DNA from: Lepraria neglecta | Lineage: Eukaryota; Ascomycota; Lecanoromycetes; Lecanorales; Stereocaulaceae | Direction of reading: 5' to 3' | NCBI GenBank assembly: GCA_033220425.1 | Contig: CM065652.1 | Span: 62,001-126,000, forward strand | DNA length: 64,000 nucleotides | Shown here: piece after piece, positions 45,866 to 56,170 of the stretch | How positions within the stretch are numbered: the stretch's first letter is position 1 | How the letters are laid out: each line of letters begins with the position of its first letter | Notes under the pieces: generated by a model | Told to the model about the DNA's origin: nothing | The model's input: the letters and a program-made list of their open reading frames with translations, nothing else | Databases searched by the model: none | Position numbers and translations under genes: made by a program

Positions 45866-47747
45866 CTAACCATGCTTGAAGGTCTGCTTCTCCTCAAAAG
45901 CGTCTTCATTGCGCTGGGCTTGTAGTGCGTGGACGTCCAAGCTCATGTTCCTGGAAACGCTACCCTGCCTTCCAGTCTTGGGCATGCCAGTTTCGGGGTC
46001 AATGACTGAGGCGCCGCGTTGAGCAGCCTGGACAAGCTCGGGGTTCTGCTCCTTGAGAATCGCAAAGTTCTTTTCAGCTTCCCAGTTCCAGATGCTGTCA
46101 GAGGCGAAGAGCAGGTCCATCTCCTCAAGAGTGCGCTGGTTGGACTCAGGGTACAAGCAGTAGACCATGGGCAGGGTGATGACATTGGCGATGCCGAAGA
46201 TGTAGTAAGTCTTCTGCTCAAGGGCCTTGAAGATAACGGGAAGGAGGAGTGTCAACCACCCGTTGCCAATGGACCAACCAACCACACCCCATGCGTTACC
46301 CTTTGCACGGACCTCCAAGGGGAAGATCTCAGCCGGGTACAGCCATGGGACCGTGAGCCAGGTAGCGCCGAAGGTTGCTGTGAAGAGGAAGATCATGGCA
46401 ACAGCGCCGGAGCTGGCACCTTTAGCCGCAGCAGAACCAACAGGGTGCTGGAGGCCAATAGTGGCGAGTCCACCAGCCAAGAACATAGAGATACCTTGAA
46501 CGACCGAGCCCCAGTACAAGGTCCAGCGACGACCGATCCTGTCCAGAGTGAAGACGCAAATGAGAGTAGCCATCTACATATGATCAGCACATATTCAGGA
46601 AACAGACAAGGCGACTTACCATGTAGGTAATGGTGTTCAACCCAGAGATCCATTGCACCTGGCTGTTAGGGATACCAGCGGTACGGAAGATGGTAGGAGC
46701 GAAGATAGTCACACCGGCGATACCGATCCACTCTTGCATGATTTGAAGCCAGATAACGAGCTGTACACGGCGGCCAGTGTGTAGTTTGCCAGAGCCGATA
46801 CCGAAGAGCATAGCAATGTAAGACTGGCTTTTGGCAGTCTTGCGTTCGAGCTCTGCAATGTTGCGAATATCCTGGAATTCGGCCTCAGCCTTGCCATCAT
46901 CTTCACCGTTCTCGCCTCTAAGACGGCCAAGGATATAGCGAGCCTCGTCTTCGCGGCCAACCTTGACGAGCCAACGGGGGGACTCGGGGAAGAACCAGCA
47001 GATTGCAAAGAGGAGCAACAACGGGGCAATTTGGAATGCAATCGGGAATCTCCAGGTGAATTGGCCTGTTCCTCCCTTGTAAAAGTTGCAGCCACTAGAC
47101 GAATTATTAGCGACTGATACTGGCATTTGGATGGGCTTCAATGGAGTGCTGACTATTCAATCCAATAGGCAACGACGACACCAAAGATGTTCAAGGTGAA
47201 TTCAATGGCGACGAATTGTCCACGTGACTTGTGCTCGGCAGTCTCGGTAGCCCAGACTGGAACGATAGCGTTAAGCATTCCAGTACCCCATCCGTTGATG
47301 AGACGAGCTATCATCATTGTCAGCCCTACCAATTTCGAGATCTATCGTGAAAGACGTACCGCATATCATCCAGGTGTGGTTTTGAGCGGAGCATTGAAGA
47401 GTAGCGCCAATAACAGCCCATCCAGCTCCAAGTGCGATTGTCTTGATACGACCATAGCGGTCACCGAAGGAACCACCAACGAGACAGCCCATAAGAGTAC
47501 CGAGATAGTAGATTGAGACAATGCCACCTTGGAGAAGGGTGTTATCAATGACTGGAGAGCCATCGGCACCTTTGTGGCCGAATTTCATGGTGGTCTGGTA
47601 GTAGTCGACCGCGGTATTGACACCTCCCATCATACCCTGGTCATAACCGAAGAAGAAGATGGACAAGCCGGCAATACAATTGATGGCGATAAGAAGACTA
47701 CGCTTCTCCAGCTTGTGGACGACATTGGACCTAGGGATTCGGTCCAT
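45866..47747 (-). CDS. MFS sugar (hexose-type) transporter
   Basis: Predicted as complement(join(45866..46573, 46620..47094, 47154..47307, 47360..47747)), 574 residues, normal for the sugar porter family. The introns restore ARLINGWGTGMLNA and VVAYWIEYGCNFYKGG; intron 2 has the less usual donor GTCAGC. Twelve membrane helices can be placed. Signatures include FFFGYDQGMMGGV in TM1, GGSFGDRYGR after TM2, PESPRWLVKVGREDEA after TM6, LDRIGRR, PAEIFPLEVRAKGNA and the final YPESNQRTLEEMDLLF, a variant of the PETKG motif. It imports a sugar by proton symport at the plasma membrane; the substrate cannot be read from sequence. Confidence 0.93.
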
Positions 47748-50700
47748 GGCGGCGACAATTCGGTGTGGTCGTTCTGATGTAGAGGGTGGTCGATGGACCG
47801 TAAGAGAACGTTCTGCCCTACTTGGCGTTGGTGAAGCAAAGGCGGGGAGGAGTATCTTCGAGGAAAGAGAATGAAGAGCTGCTTGGACTTGGAAATTGGA
47901 AGGGGAGAGGAGAGGGATCTTATATCAAATCTCCAACGCATCTGACAATATCCCATATGGGGTAATATGGGGACATGGCGCGGAGACGAAACACTCCTGG
48001 CACTACTCCAACCGTACGGCTGTGAACGATTTTCAGGGTACATCATCCCGTGTCGATTGGTGGTGCCAGGCAACGTGGGAGTTGACCGGTGCGCTACGTC
48101 GACTTTGCTCCAATGCGCAAGTCGCATGCACGTTCATCCCATTATCTAGTCCGCCCTACTGCAGCTCCTAGTGGTCTCGACAGGTGTTGCATACTTTCCA
48201 GCGAATGCACATGATCAGCAAGTGAAGGGTAAGCTTATTGTCTTCTTCTACCATGAGTCGCAGACGTGTAAATTAGCCTGTGGTCGGATAGATGGGGATG
48301 GGAAGCGCATGCTCCTGACTTGAGCTCCTCAAGCCGCATGAAAGTTAAAACAGCTAGCCCCATTCCTTCGTCATGGCCGATCCCGGATAACCCCACTGAG
48401 TTCCTAAGAACGCTAGAAAGAACTTTATTTCGCGCTAGAAGTTGGCTAGAAAACGGGTAGAAGTAGATCTAATAGTCTAGCATTTGTTCTCGACCCCTTA
48501 TCGCCCCAAGCACTGTGAGCCAATTGAACATTGCTGCTATTTTCTGGCAGCCTTCGCTGTTGTTAGCCTCCAAGCCAGAAACGTCATCCCAGACCGCTCC
48601 CGCCGAGCTCTGGAGCAGGTTCTGACCAATGCTCTACGTAGGAAAAGGTCCAACTCAAAGGCTCACAGGACGCCTTGAGGTCCAGAAGCAGACGATTGTA
48701 AGCAACATCGCCAATTGCGACGCGATTGTGGAGACGACAGCAGCGTTTATTGCGCTAGTAACACGGAGATGGCTTTGGCACTTGTCAACTTTAGCCAACG
48801 AATGCAAAGCCTTTCCCTAGTTCTGGTAGCTGGACCTGCGCCCTCCCATGCATGCGGTGGGATGAGGCTAGGCTAGCTAGCTGTCCTGCAGGTGGACGAC
48901 ATCCATCCAAGCAATTTGCAGAATCGTCATCCACCGCAATTCCGATCATTCTATTCTCGCAAGGGATGTCTAATCATGGAGGTCGTGTGACTCGTTCCTA
49001 CGCTGGTTGCGGCGGTTGGAAATTTTGCCTTTCGGGAGATTCACAAGAGATTATTGCATGCGCTGAATCCCATTGGCTCTCCCGCAACAGCGGGTCTCCA
49101 ATATGTCTAGAATCACCGCGATTGTCTCGTTCTCGTACCGACTTAGTGGATCATGGGTCAATGACTGTACGTCGCCTTGACGGAGTCCCAAGTATCGAAC
49201 AAACCCCAAACCGGGAGGCGCAACGTGGCGGGATGCCAAGGCATTGTTTACCAAGTTTTACAGACACGAGCCGATGCGACCCAACGCTTTTGTCGTTAGG
49301 CTTCGACAGCCTCTCAATTTCTCATACTAGGCGGACTGTCGAGCGTCTATGAAACCTCGCTTCAAGTTTCACGCTGCTTCAACAAGCGCCTCCTCATCGC
49401 TACAATTACTGAAAGAGGTCTTCGCCACATGAAACTCCAAGGTGGTCAAGTAAGACATGACTCTTTGGTCCGCTTGTGTGCTTAGTCTTCTGTCACGAAG
49501 GATAGATACGCGTGGAAGTCTACCATCAGATCGGGAGACTCGCCACTTTTCACAGCCAACCGATTTCCTACGATGCATACATATGTCTCAGAATTCTAGC
49601 CAAGGGATTGGGCTTCTATTCCACGAAACCTCCGATTGTTTCGTTTGTGCTTCATAAAGTTCGGTAGTTGCATCTTTTGGGATGAAATTTGAGTTTCTTT
49701 AGACGAGGTCTCGAAAAGTCTTCTGCAGTCTGGGTCCTGGCCCATCCAGGCGACTTACAGATGGATATCTTGATCATCGATCACGATTTTACATCGACGG
49801 CTACGCATGAAGTGTTGCCTTTCGGAAATAACAATCAAATAATTCACACGGTGCAGGCTGCGGATACCTGACAATGCTCAGTCGGTTTCATATTGAACCC
49901 TGAGGGTCGGGTCCCACGTTAGTCCCTCATTATTGGGTTGTTTAAGATCACCCATCTAGCCACAACTTGCTCGCTGATGTGACAGTCGAAAGAATGCAGG
50001 AGCAACAATTGTGGGCTGGTGGTCTCGATCTCGACCTCACGTGCTTACTCGATTACAGTCCAGATTTCGATTACGGAGGTGAGTCCTGTTCATTCGTCAC
50101 CTTGTATGCATCCATCCTACGTTCCGCATTTATGGCCTTGGTTTACGAGCTCGTTATGGATTTACACCATGGATTAAATACCTCATGCTAGTACCCTTCT
50201 TTCGACCTAACCTGCTATAGGTCTCGACTTTGAATGCCGATTGCCATGAAGTTGTCATGCGAGGATTAGTCACACAAAGAAACACAGCCAATCTCTAGCA
50301 TTGAGGGCCTTGACGGTCCAAAGGCTATCCACCACACCATCTCCAGCTGCCATGAGACATCCAACAGAATTGCCAAAAATCCCTCTGGCTTATGACCAGG
50401 GATTAAATCGCGTGCTCATTCTCATCTCAGTAACATCCCTGTTCAACAATCAGAGTCGGAGTCCACACAAATCCTTACCACCGAGACACAACCAAGCCGA
50501 CTACCCCAATCCATCGCAATCCACACCAGTAAAGGCCTCATGTCAGCCTCGCCCTAGCCAGCACAGCCATCTAAATACACGGAAAGTTGACACAACCCAT
50601 GTCTCGAGAAATACCCGCCCGAGTGGCTATGCCCAACCCTCACACTCTTGCGACGCGCTAAGGGGTGAGACAATTCACCACCATTTCAAAAGTCGCAGGA

Positions 50701-51765
50701 AGCAATCTAACTCGCTTTCACTCATACTACCGTTTGAGGGCACGGCTAACCATGCAACCCGCGCAACGGAGTTGCCAAGCCCAATATCAATATACACAAG
50801 ACCCTAGAACCTTGTTGTTTTTCATTTCGACCTTCGCGCCCAGTTGAGGACTGCATACATAAACTACTAGGGAGGACCCTTACCAGCGCGCCATGCATCT
50901 TGCAAGATGCAGCATGCGACTCGCTCCTCTCCCACCTCTTTGGCAGCAATCTCTTTCGGTGATTTCCACTTTGGCAGAACCTACCCACAAGCGAAGGAGG
51001 TCAGGATGGCAGCAAGCAAAGGAAGGGGGTTGCCTCTTTACCACATGACGCTCTAAATAGCGAAAGCATTCTCATGCATTCTGTCTCTATATTCTCCGTT
51101 ATGCTGGATGCTAACGGTCCTCTTTAGATCTCAGAAAATCCTCAAGCCATTGCTGAGAATAGGGAAGCCATGATCATACCATGAATCCTTGTGTCTACGG
51201 CTCCCACCATGCGAAACAGTTCCAACCTCTTCATTTGGCCGCCACCTTCACTGCTTTTCGGAATAAGTTCCTATCCTCCCCTTCGCTTCCTCGAATCATC
51301 CTCCACTTCACCGTCGACTACAACCAAGATACGAAATTGACGGTTATAATGAGGAGCACAGAGCATTAACCGAAGCTCCAGCAGTGCTACCAAGGGCGGA
51401 ATGTATCACTCAAGCTGTGGCCGGATACCACAAAAACACCACACCAGTGGGGCGTCTCAACTACGAAGACTTTGGCCCGTGAGAATCAATGTCTTGAATC
51501 TTGATTTCTATATGGCAAGCAAGAAGCGGCAGCCACATCAAAACACATCGCAGGCTACCTTACGGTCGACTTCTCAATGCTGCGCCATCGGCCAAGTAAC
51601 CCTCGGTTTCGGATGATCACAGTCTGTGCGTTGCCTGGACCGCCTTTGGACCAAAGCTGACGGCCTGAGCTTTGATCACCGGCCTGCCTTATGAAAGATG
51701 GACGTAGCATTCTCTCGTAATTAAATTGTAGATCTATTTTTCTAATATATACACGCTGCTGCTGA
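47748..51765. other. Four-kilobase stretch without recognisable genes
   Basis: The first few hundred bases are the transporter promoter. The rest has only short frames (up to 168 codons at 50301-50807) whose translations show no domain, signal peptide or splice-linked extension. No inverted-repeat ends or tRNA were seen. Confidence 0.5.
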
Positions 51766-52980
51766 TCATACCACGTGGCTGACATCCCGCCATTTCTCAT
51801 CTAAGACCCCATGCATTGACCTCACACCGCCCTTCTCCATATCACCACCTTCCCAATCATCGTCATTATCATGATATGCAGTCCTCTCCCCATCACCAAA
51901 GAGCCTGTAAAAGAACCCATCATAACTCATCCACATCCCTCTAAAAATCGCCCCCGTGACCGCAACCAACCAAGCCGGAGCCCTTCCCTTTTTATCGGCT
52001 AATCTACTGTTCAACCCAAATACCAATGTAACGAACGGGAGCCAAATCGTCCCGAATATGAAGCCCCCAAGCCTCTGTTTCTGATTCGTAATTGTATACG
52101 GCCGCAGCTGTTTAAGGTACTTCTTGTACTCCTCTGGCAAAGCATGCTCGTCCGCGCCATCAGTAATCAATTTCAAGTACCTTGCAGAAGGCTGTGCATA
52201 ATCTGGATCTGGGCGTGAGAAGCGACCGCCTTTCGAGGGTGGTTCGGTGCCGGGTGGGTAGACAGGAGAGTAGAGGGTGTGCGCCTTAAACGTCTCTGTC
52301 GTAGGAAACTCAGGCACAGCATCTTCGCCGGCAGGGAGTTCGTAGCAGTCGACTAGAACATCTTGATATGAGGCTCCTCCTCCTTCAGTAGCTATTATGT
52401 GTGCGAAGTCTGTTTTTGTAACTTCGTAGACCACGCCTACGAGGCCCTTTTTCCAGAGGTTTTTGTGGTATTTGGGCTTTTTGCTTCGGCTGGGGAGGAA
52501 GTTGGATTTCTCTGGCTCTGAGGCTGAGGGTGGGGAGGAGGGAGCAGGGTTGCGGTATTTGGTGTTTGCAAAGCAAGGCTCAACGTAGGGCAGGCCAGCG
52601 AGGTCGAATGTCATTCCTAGCTCTGGCACGACGACGTTTAATTGAGATAATGGCCGTATGCCGCGTCTGCCTTGGAAGGTTTCTGAGGAGAGGTTGGAGC
52701 CGTAGGCTAGGTAGAAAACTGTCTGTGGCTGTGTTGGGTTTGCATCGAGCTGTTGAAGTGGGTCTGTGTTTGCGTCTTGAAGGTTTAATGGATGTTCTCG
52801 TACAGATTCCATCTTGCGTCGCTTTGAAGGACTTGGGAGCCATTTTCTGCACATCGTGGGCTTTGAGTGCTCTTCAGTAGTAGCGGAATCGACTTTCTTT
52901 ATCTTCTTGAAGACTGTGACTGCGTGGCTGCCTGCGGCCATGCTGCGTGGTGCCGTTTGGGGCTCTGTTGATGCGAACAT
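51766..52980 (-). CDS. Gamma-glutamylcyclotransferase-like protein, membrane-associated
   Basis: Single exon, 404 residues from the first ATG (52980); the frame extends upstream without an ATG. The GGCT fold starts near residue 88 with FYLAYGSNLSSETFQGRRGI, the nucleotide-loop-like YGSNL motif. The catalytic Glu is probably in IIATEGGGASYQDVLV near residue 198. The fold is longer than in bacterial or GliK-type enzymes, with inserts such as FLPSRSKKPKYHKN. Near residues 305-325 there is a hydrophobic helix (FIFGTIWLPFVTLVFGL), with another amphipathic stretch after it, so the protein is likely membrane-bound. Family members release 5-oxoproline from gamma-glutamyl peptides; the substrate here is unknown. 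It is divergent from the PPTase gene with 351 bp between starts. Confidence 0.8.
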   Translation of the reverse strand: MFASTEPQTAPRSMAAGSHAVTVFKKIKKVDSATTEEHSKPTMCRKWLPSPSKRRKMESVREHPLNLQDANTDPLQQLDANPTQPQTVFYLAYGSNLSSETFQGRRGIRPLSQLNVVVPELGMTFDLAGLPYVEPCFANTKYRNPAPSSPPSASEPEKSNFLPSRSKKPKYHKNLWKKGLVGVVYEVTKTDFAHIIATEGGGASYQDVLVDCYELPAGEDAVPEFPTTETFKAHTLYSPVYPPGTEPPSKGGRFSRPDPDYAQPSARYLKLITDGADEHALPEEYKKYLKQLRPYTITNQKQRLGGFIFGTIWLPFVTLVFGLNSRLADKKGRAPAWLVAVTGAIFRGMWMSYDGFFYRLFGDGERTAYHDNDDDWEGGDMEKGGVRSMHGVLDEKWRDVSHVV

Positions 52981-53331
52981 GGCTGTGGCTCGGTCCTGAT
53001 TGCGTACCTGGGAATGGTTCGCAGCGTGGGCAAATGGGGAAGCCAAGGCCTGAGGACTTCATTGGGTGGCCCGGCCCCCATATGTTTGGGAAGCCTCAGA
53101 CCAGCCTGAATGAAGTCATGGAAGTGCATTTGTCATTCCGTTGTAGCTTAATGCCAAGCCGGAGCAGAGAAGAGCCGGATGCCGACGACGGTGAGCGATT
53201 GGATGAATGTGTCTCTCAGGACGGAGAGTCAGCTTGTGGAGTTCCAGGTCAAATACTTTTTCAAGCATCATGCGAAAGGCCTCTTACGGTTGGCTACTGA
53301 TCAGCGGGAACACATTACCTTCCCAACCGCC
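52981..53331. promoter_or_regulatory. Divergent promoter region, GGCT-like / PPTase
   Basis: 351 bp between start codons. The PPTase frame is open further upstream (ATG at 53179), but the domain begins after 53332, so this part is more likely 5' UTR and promoter. Confidence 0.45.
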
Positions 53332-54231
53332 ATGAATAATCTTGAAGTCTTCCGCTGGCTTCTCGATGTCCAGGCCATCTGGCCAATTGACGAAACCCAA
53401 GGCACTCCCTTGACAGCTCGCGAAGCTACAGCTCAATGGGCAAACGGCAAGGAAGCTCAACACGCTCTAAACCTACTCACCGCCGAAGAACGCGCCAAGG
53501 TCCTCCGCTTTTATCGACCAAATGATGCGAAGCTCTCTCTCGGATCCTGTCTCCTCAAACACCGCGCAATAACTTCAAAATGCAGAGTCTCCTGGTCCGA
53601 AGTTATCATTAGCGAAGACAGCAATCGGAAACCATGCTACAAGCCTCCCAAACCAGACGGTCAGCCCTTAGAGTTCAACGTCTCGCACCACGGCACTCTT
53701 GTTGCACTGGTTGGATGCAGAGGAAACGAGGTGAAATTGGGGGTGGATATCGTGAGAATGAACTGGGATAAGGACTATGCCACGGTCATGAGAGAGGGCT
53801 TTCAGGTTTGGGCTAACACATACGAGGCGGTGTTTTCAAAGCGAGAGATCAAGGACATAGCCGATTATGTGGCGCCGAAGCACGTCGATCCGCAGGAAAT
53901 GATTAAATCTAAGCTTCGGCATTTCTATGCACATTGGTGTCTCAAAGAAGCGTATGTTAAGATGACTGGGGAAGCATTGTTGGCGTCTTGGTTGAAGGAT
54001 CTGGAGTTTCGGAACGTGCAAGTGCCTTCGCCCAGCGCTCAGAAAGCCAACGATTGGGGCCAGACGTGTGGAAATGTTGAGATCTGGTTTCATGGAAACA
54101 GAGTGAACGATGTCCAGTTGGAGATACAGGCCTTTAGGGATGACTACATGATTGCAACAGCTTCGTCCAGCGTCGATTCTTCGCTTTCCGCATTTAAGGA
54201 GCTTGATCTCGACAAGGACGTCTACCCTTGA
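53332..54231 (+). CDS. 4'-phosphopantetheinyl transferase (NpgA/Sfp type)
   Basis: Single exon, 299 residues from ATG 53332 (MNNLEVFRWLLDVQAIWP), which aligns with the start of NpgA-type enzymes; ATG 53179 would add 51 unconserved residues. Motifs are in the expected order: KVLRFYRPNDAKLSLGSCLL, RKPCYKP, FNVSHHGTLVALVG near 115, magnesium-binding Asp139 in LGVDIVRMN, and HWCLKEAYVKMTGEALL (Lys205/Glu206). The enzyme moves phosphopantetheine from CoA onto carrier domains of PKS, NRPS and alpha-aminoadipate reductase, so it is needed for lysine, siderophores and polyketides. It usually acts genome-wide, so no local cluster is implied. Confidence 0.94.
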   Translation: MNNLEVFRWLLDVQAIWPIDETQGTPLTAREATAQWANGKEAQHALNLLTAEERAKVLRFYRPNDAKLSLGSCLLKHRAITSKCRVSWSEVIISEDSNRKPCYKPPKPDGQPLEFNVSHHGTLVALVGCRGNEVKLGVDIVRMNWDKDYATVMREGFQVWANTYEAVFSKREIKDIADYVAPKHVDPQEMIKSKLRHFYAHWCLKEAYVKMTGEALLASWLKDLEFRNVQVPSPSAQKANDWGQTCGNVEIWFHGNRVNDVQLEIQAFRDDYMIATASSSVDSSLSAFKELDLDKDVYP

Positions 54232-54637
54232 ACCAAGGCGCATGGAAGAAGAACACGTGCTTGCGCGAGGCAGCAAAGTTATTTTGGGAAATGCTCAATG
54301 CATAGAGGCTGCTTTCGATACAACAGCGAACTCTCAGACTCGCGACGAGGCAAGCCTTGGTATGCGCTAAATATGCCTGGTAGGCTGCCAGGCTTACCTT
54401 ATGGTCCGATCACACGGTACCAATAGATCAGATCTCGAGCTTTTGCTCGGCCCAGCGAGTCAGGAGCGCTTCCCCAACCTTGCGCGAGTCGTTTCATCGA
54501 TATCTTATCTTCTATACGCCTGGCGGCTACCGACTCTGCAGTCATGCGATATTTACTGTAAAGCATGTCATCGCTGTTAAGTAGCTGATTCCCAATCGTT
54601 TCTTCCCGTTGTTCTGCAGATCTCGGGGGTTGTCGCA
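54232..54637. other. Interval before the small secreted protein gene
   Basis: About 400 bp. No gene recognised; promoter by position. Confidence 0.4.
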
Positions 54638-55226
54638 ATGAGACTTTGGAACTCCTCCTCTATCGGCTTTCTATCCCAACTGTGCACTCTCATTCTCGCC
54701 GTAGGAGCACCTCTCACTGTCCCTACGTCGGTATCCCAACTCGCCGCAGATGCCAACTCCACCGCGAGCCTCAATCTAACCCTCCCAGCCCCCAAAAAGT
54801 AAGCCAAACGCATTCTTAGTCTAACCAAGCAACAACACTAAACTCCCTAGCACTACCCGTCTACCTCCCCAACCATTTGAATACGCCATCCCCGGCTCAC
54901 ACCAAACACTGATATTCTTCCACTATGGACACGCCCTCTCGGAAAGTGACACCCTCCTAAGCCTACTTCTCGCCGCCAGTAACGTCATCAGGGTATTGAA
55001 TAATGGACATGATGGGCCTATACCGGTTCCTGAGTTGAAGTACTCTGTTGCAGGGATCCATCTTGAACTTTTTCCCACGAATAGAATGACTTGGGGAATG
55101 TTTGGTACGACAATTACGGGGTTGACGGATTTTCTGTGGAATTACGATTGTGTTGATCTTGGTTTTACAGTTGTGGAAGAAGGGATTCAGGAACCGGTGG
55201 GGAGTGGGTTGACTTTCTATTATTGA
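54638..55226 (+). CDS. Small secreted protein of unknown function
   Basis: Predicted as join(54638..54798, 54851..55226), 178 residues. The 52 bp intron (GTAAGC ... CCCTAG) keeps phase and both exons are open, ending in TGA. The N-terminus is a signal peptide (FLSQLCTLILAVGAPLTVPT). The mature part is small, has two N-glycosylation sites early (NSTASLNLT) and few Cys (one after the signal, in YDCVDLGF). The body (FEYAIPGSHQTLIFFHYG; ELKYSVAGIHLELFP; MTWGMFGTTITGLTDFL) resembles small conserved secreted proteins of plant-associated Dothideomycetes. No domain is recognised. Effector status is a guess from size and secretion. Confidence 0.72.
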
Positions 55227-55350
55227 TGATGGGATGCGAGGAGGTGGAAGCTGCAGGTTGGAAGGGGTGTCATACTATTGGTTAGTAGGTTCGCGGAAAA
55301 TCTGACGAAGAAGGGGTTTACTTGAGATAATGGGGAGGCAAGACTCTTCC

Positions 55351-55640
55351 TGCTTGAAAACAGCAGAAAGCAGAGGACTTTGATACTCAAGAGAACCCAA
55401 AAGTAAAGAAGTTTCTGCTCTCGACTAGCAGCAAGTTGGTCAAGTCCTGCTTGAGAGGATCAGAAGGTGGAGAGCTTTCTGCTCAAGTATAGAAAGAACT
55501 CAGTTAAATCATGGCTAAAGAGAAGTAAAAGACGAAGGGCATATTGCTCAGGAGTAGAAGAAACTGAAGGCGGTCTTGCTCTAGTGAAGTTGGAAGTAAA
55601 GGGTCGATTGCTCAAGAGGCATGGAAAGCTGCAATTTCCG
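55351..55640. repeat. Degenerate minisatellite, nine units of about 32 bp
   Basis: Units begin TGCTTGA, TACTCAA, TGCTCTC, TGCTTGA, TGCTCAA, TGGCTAA, TGCTCAG, TGCTCTA, TGCTCAA at 32-33 bp spacing, each with purine-rich AAG/GAAG text in the middle. The period is not a multiple of three, so the open frame through it is accidental. It begins 125 bp after the secreted-protein stop codon. Confidence 0.72.
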
Positions 55641-56170
55641 AGTGATGCTTACCCTCCTCTCGTTGATGAGTGGCCTGCTCCCCCTACTTCGCAGCCTTCG
55701 CGGCAGAATAAAGTACAACTGAAATCGGTCATGAAATATATCGAAGCATAAAAATTGTACGAGCTACGGATGATCCTTACAAGTCATTGCATCGTGAGAC
55801 ATCCTGCCATCACCTTCCCATTGAACTTTAAAAACTGCAATCATTATGGCTTATGATCCACCAGAATCACTAGTATGTCAGATGAGGAACCACAGCTCTT
55901 GAATCTAAGGAGTGAAGTGAAGGCGCCAAAATTCTTCCTAACGCTGAGGTAGTTCTTCAACACAAGTCATCTCACCCATTACAACTACCCAATCTCAACT
56001 TCTATTCATCACCTTCCAGATGACACTTGATTAAGACTATCGTTCTTGTCGCTTAATCCCCCTCGTCACCCACTCCTGAATGCTCGCTCCTCTCAAGTGC
56101 TACCCAATCACCTAGATCCTTCCATCTGGGCTCCCGCCCCACGCGCCCATTGTCACACATTCAACCAAAA
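55641..56170. other. Interval before the axis-protein-like gene
   Basis: No gene seen; pyrimidine-rich near the right end as expected before a fungal start codon. Confidence 0.4.

Noticed and set aside
50301-50807. 168-codon plus-strand frame in the gene-free interval
   Set aside because: Pro/Ser/His-rich translation without domain, signal peptide or splice-linked neighbours; consistent with chance.
53179-53331. Upstream in-frame ATG for the phosphopantetheinyl transferase
   Set aside because: It would add 51 residues with no counterpart in NpgA-type enzymes; ATG 53332 matches the family start.
55351-55640. CRISPR-like array
   Set aside because: The units are contiguous and degenerate, without spacers of constant length, and the genome is eukaryotic. 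It is a minisatellite.
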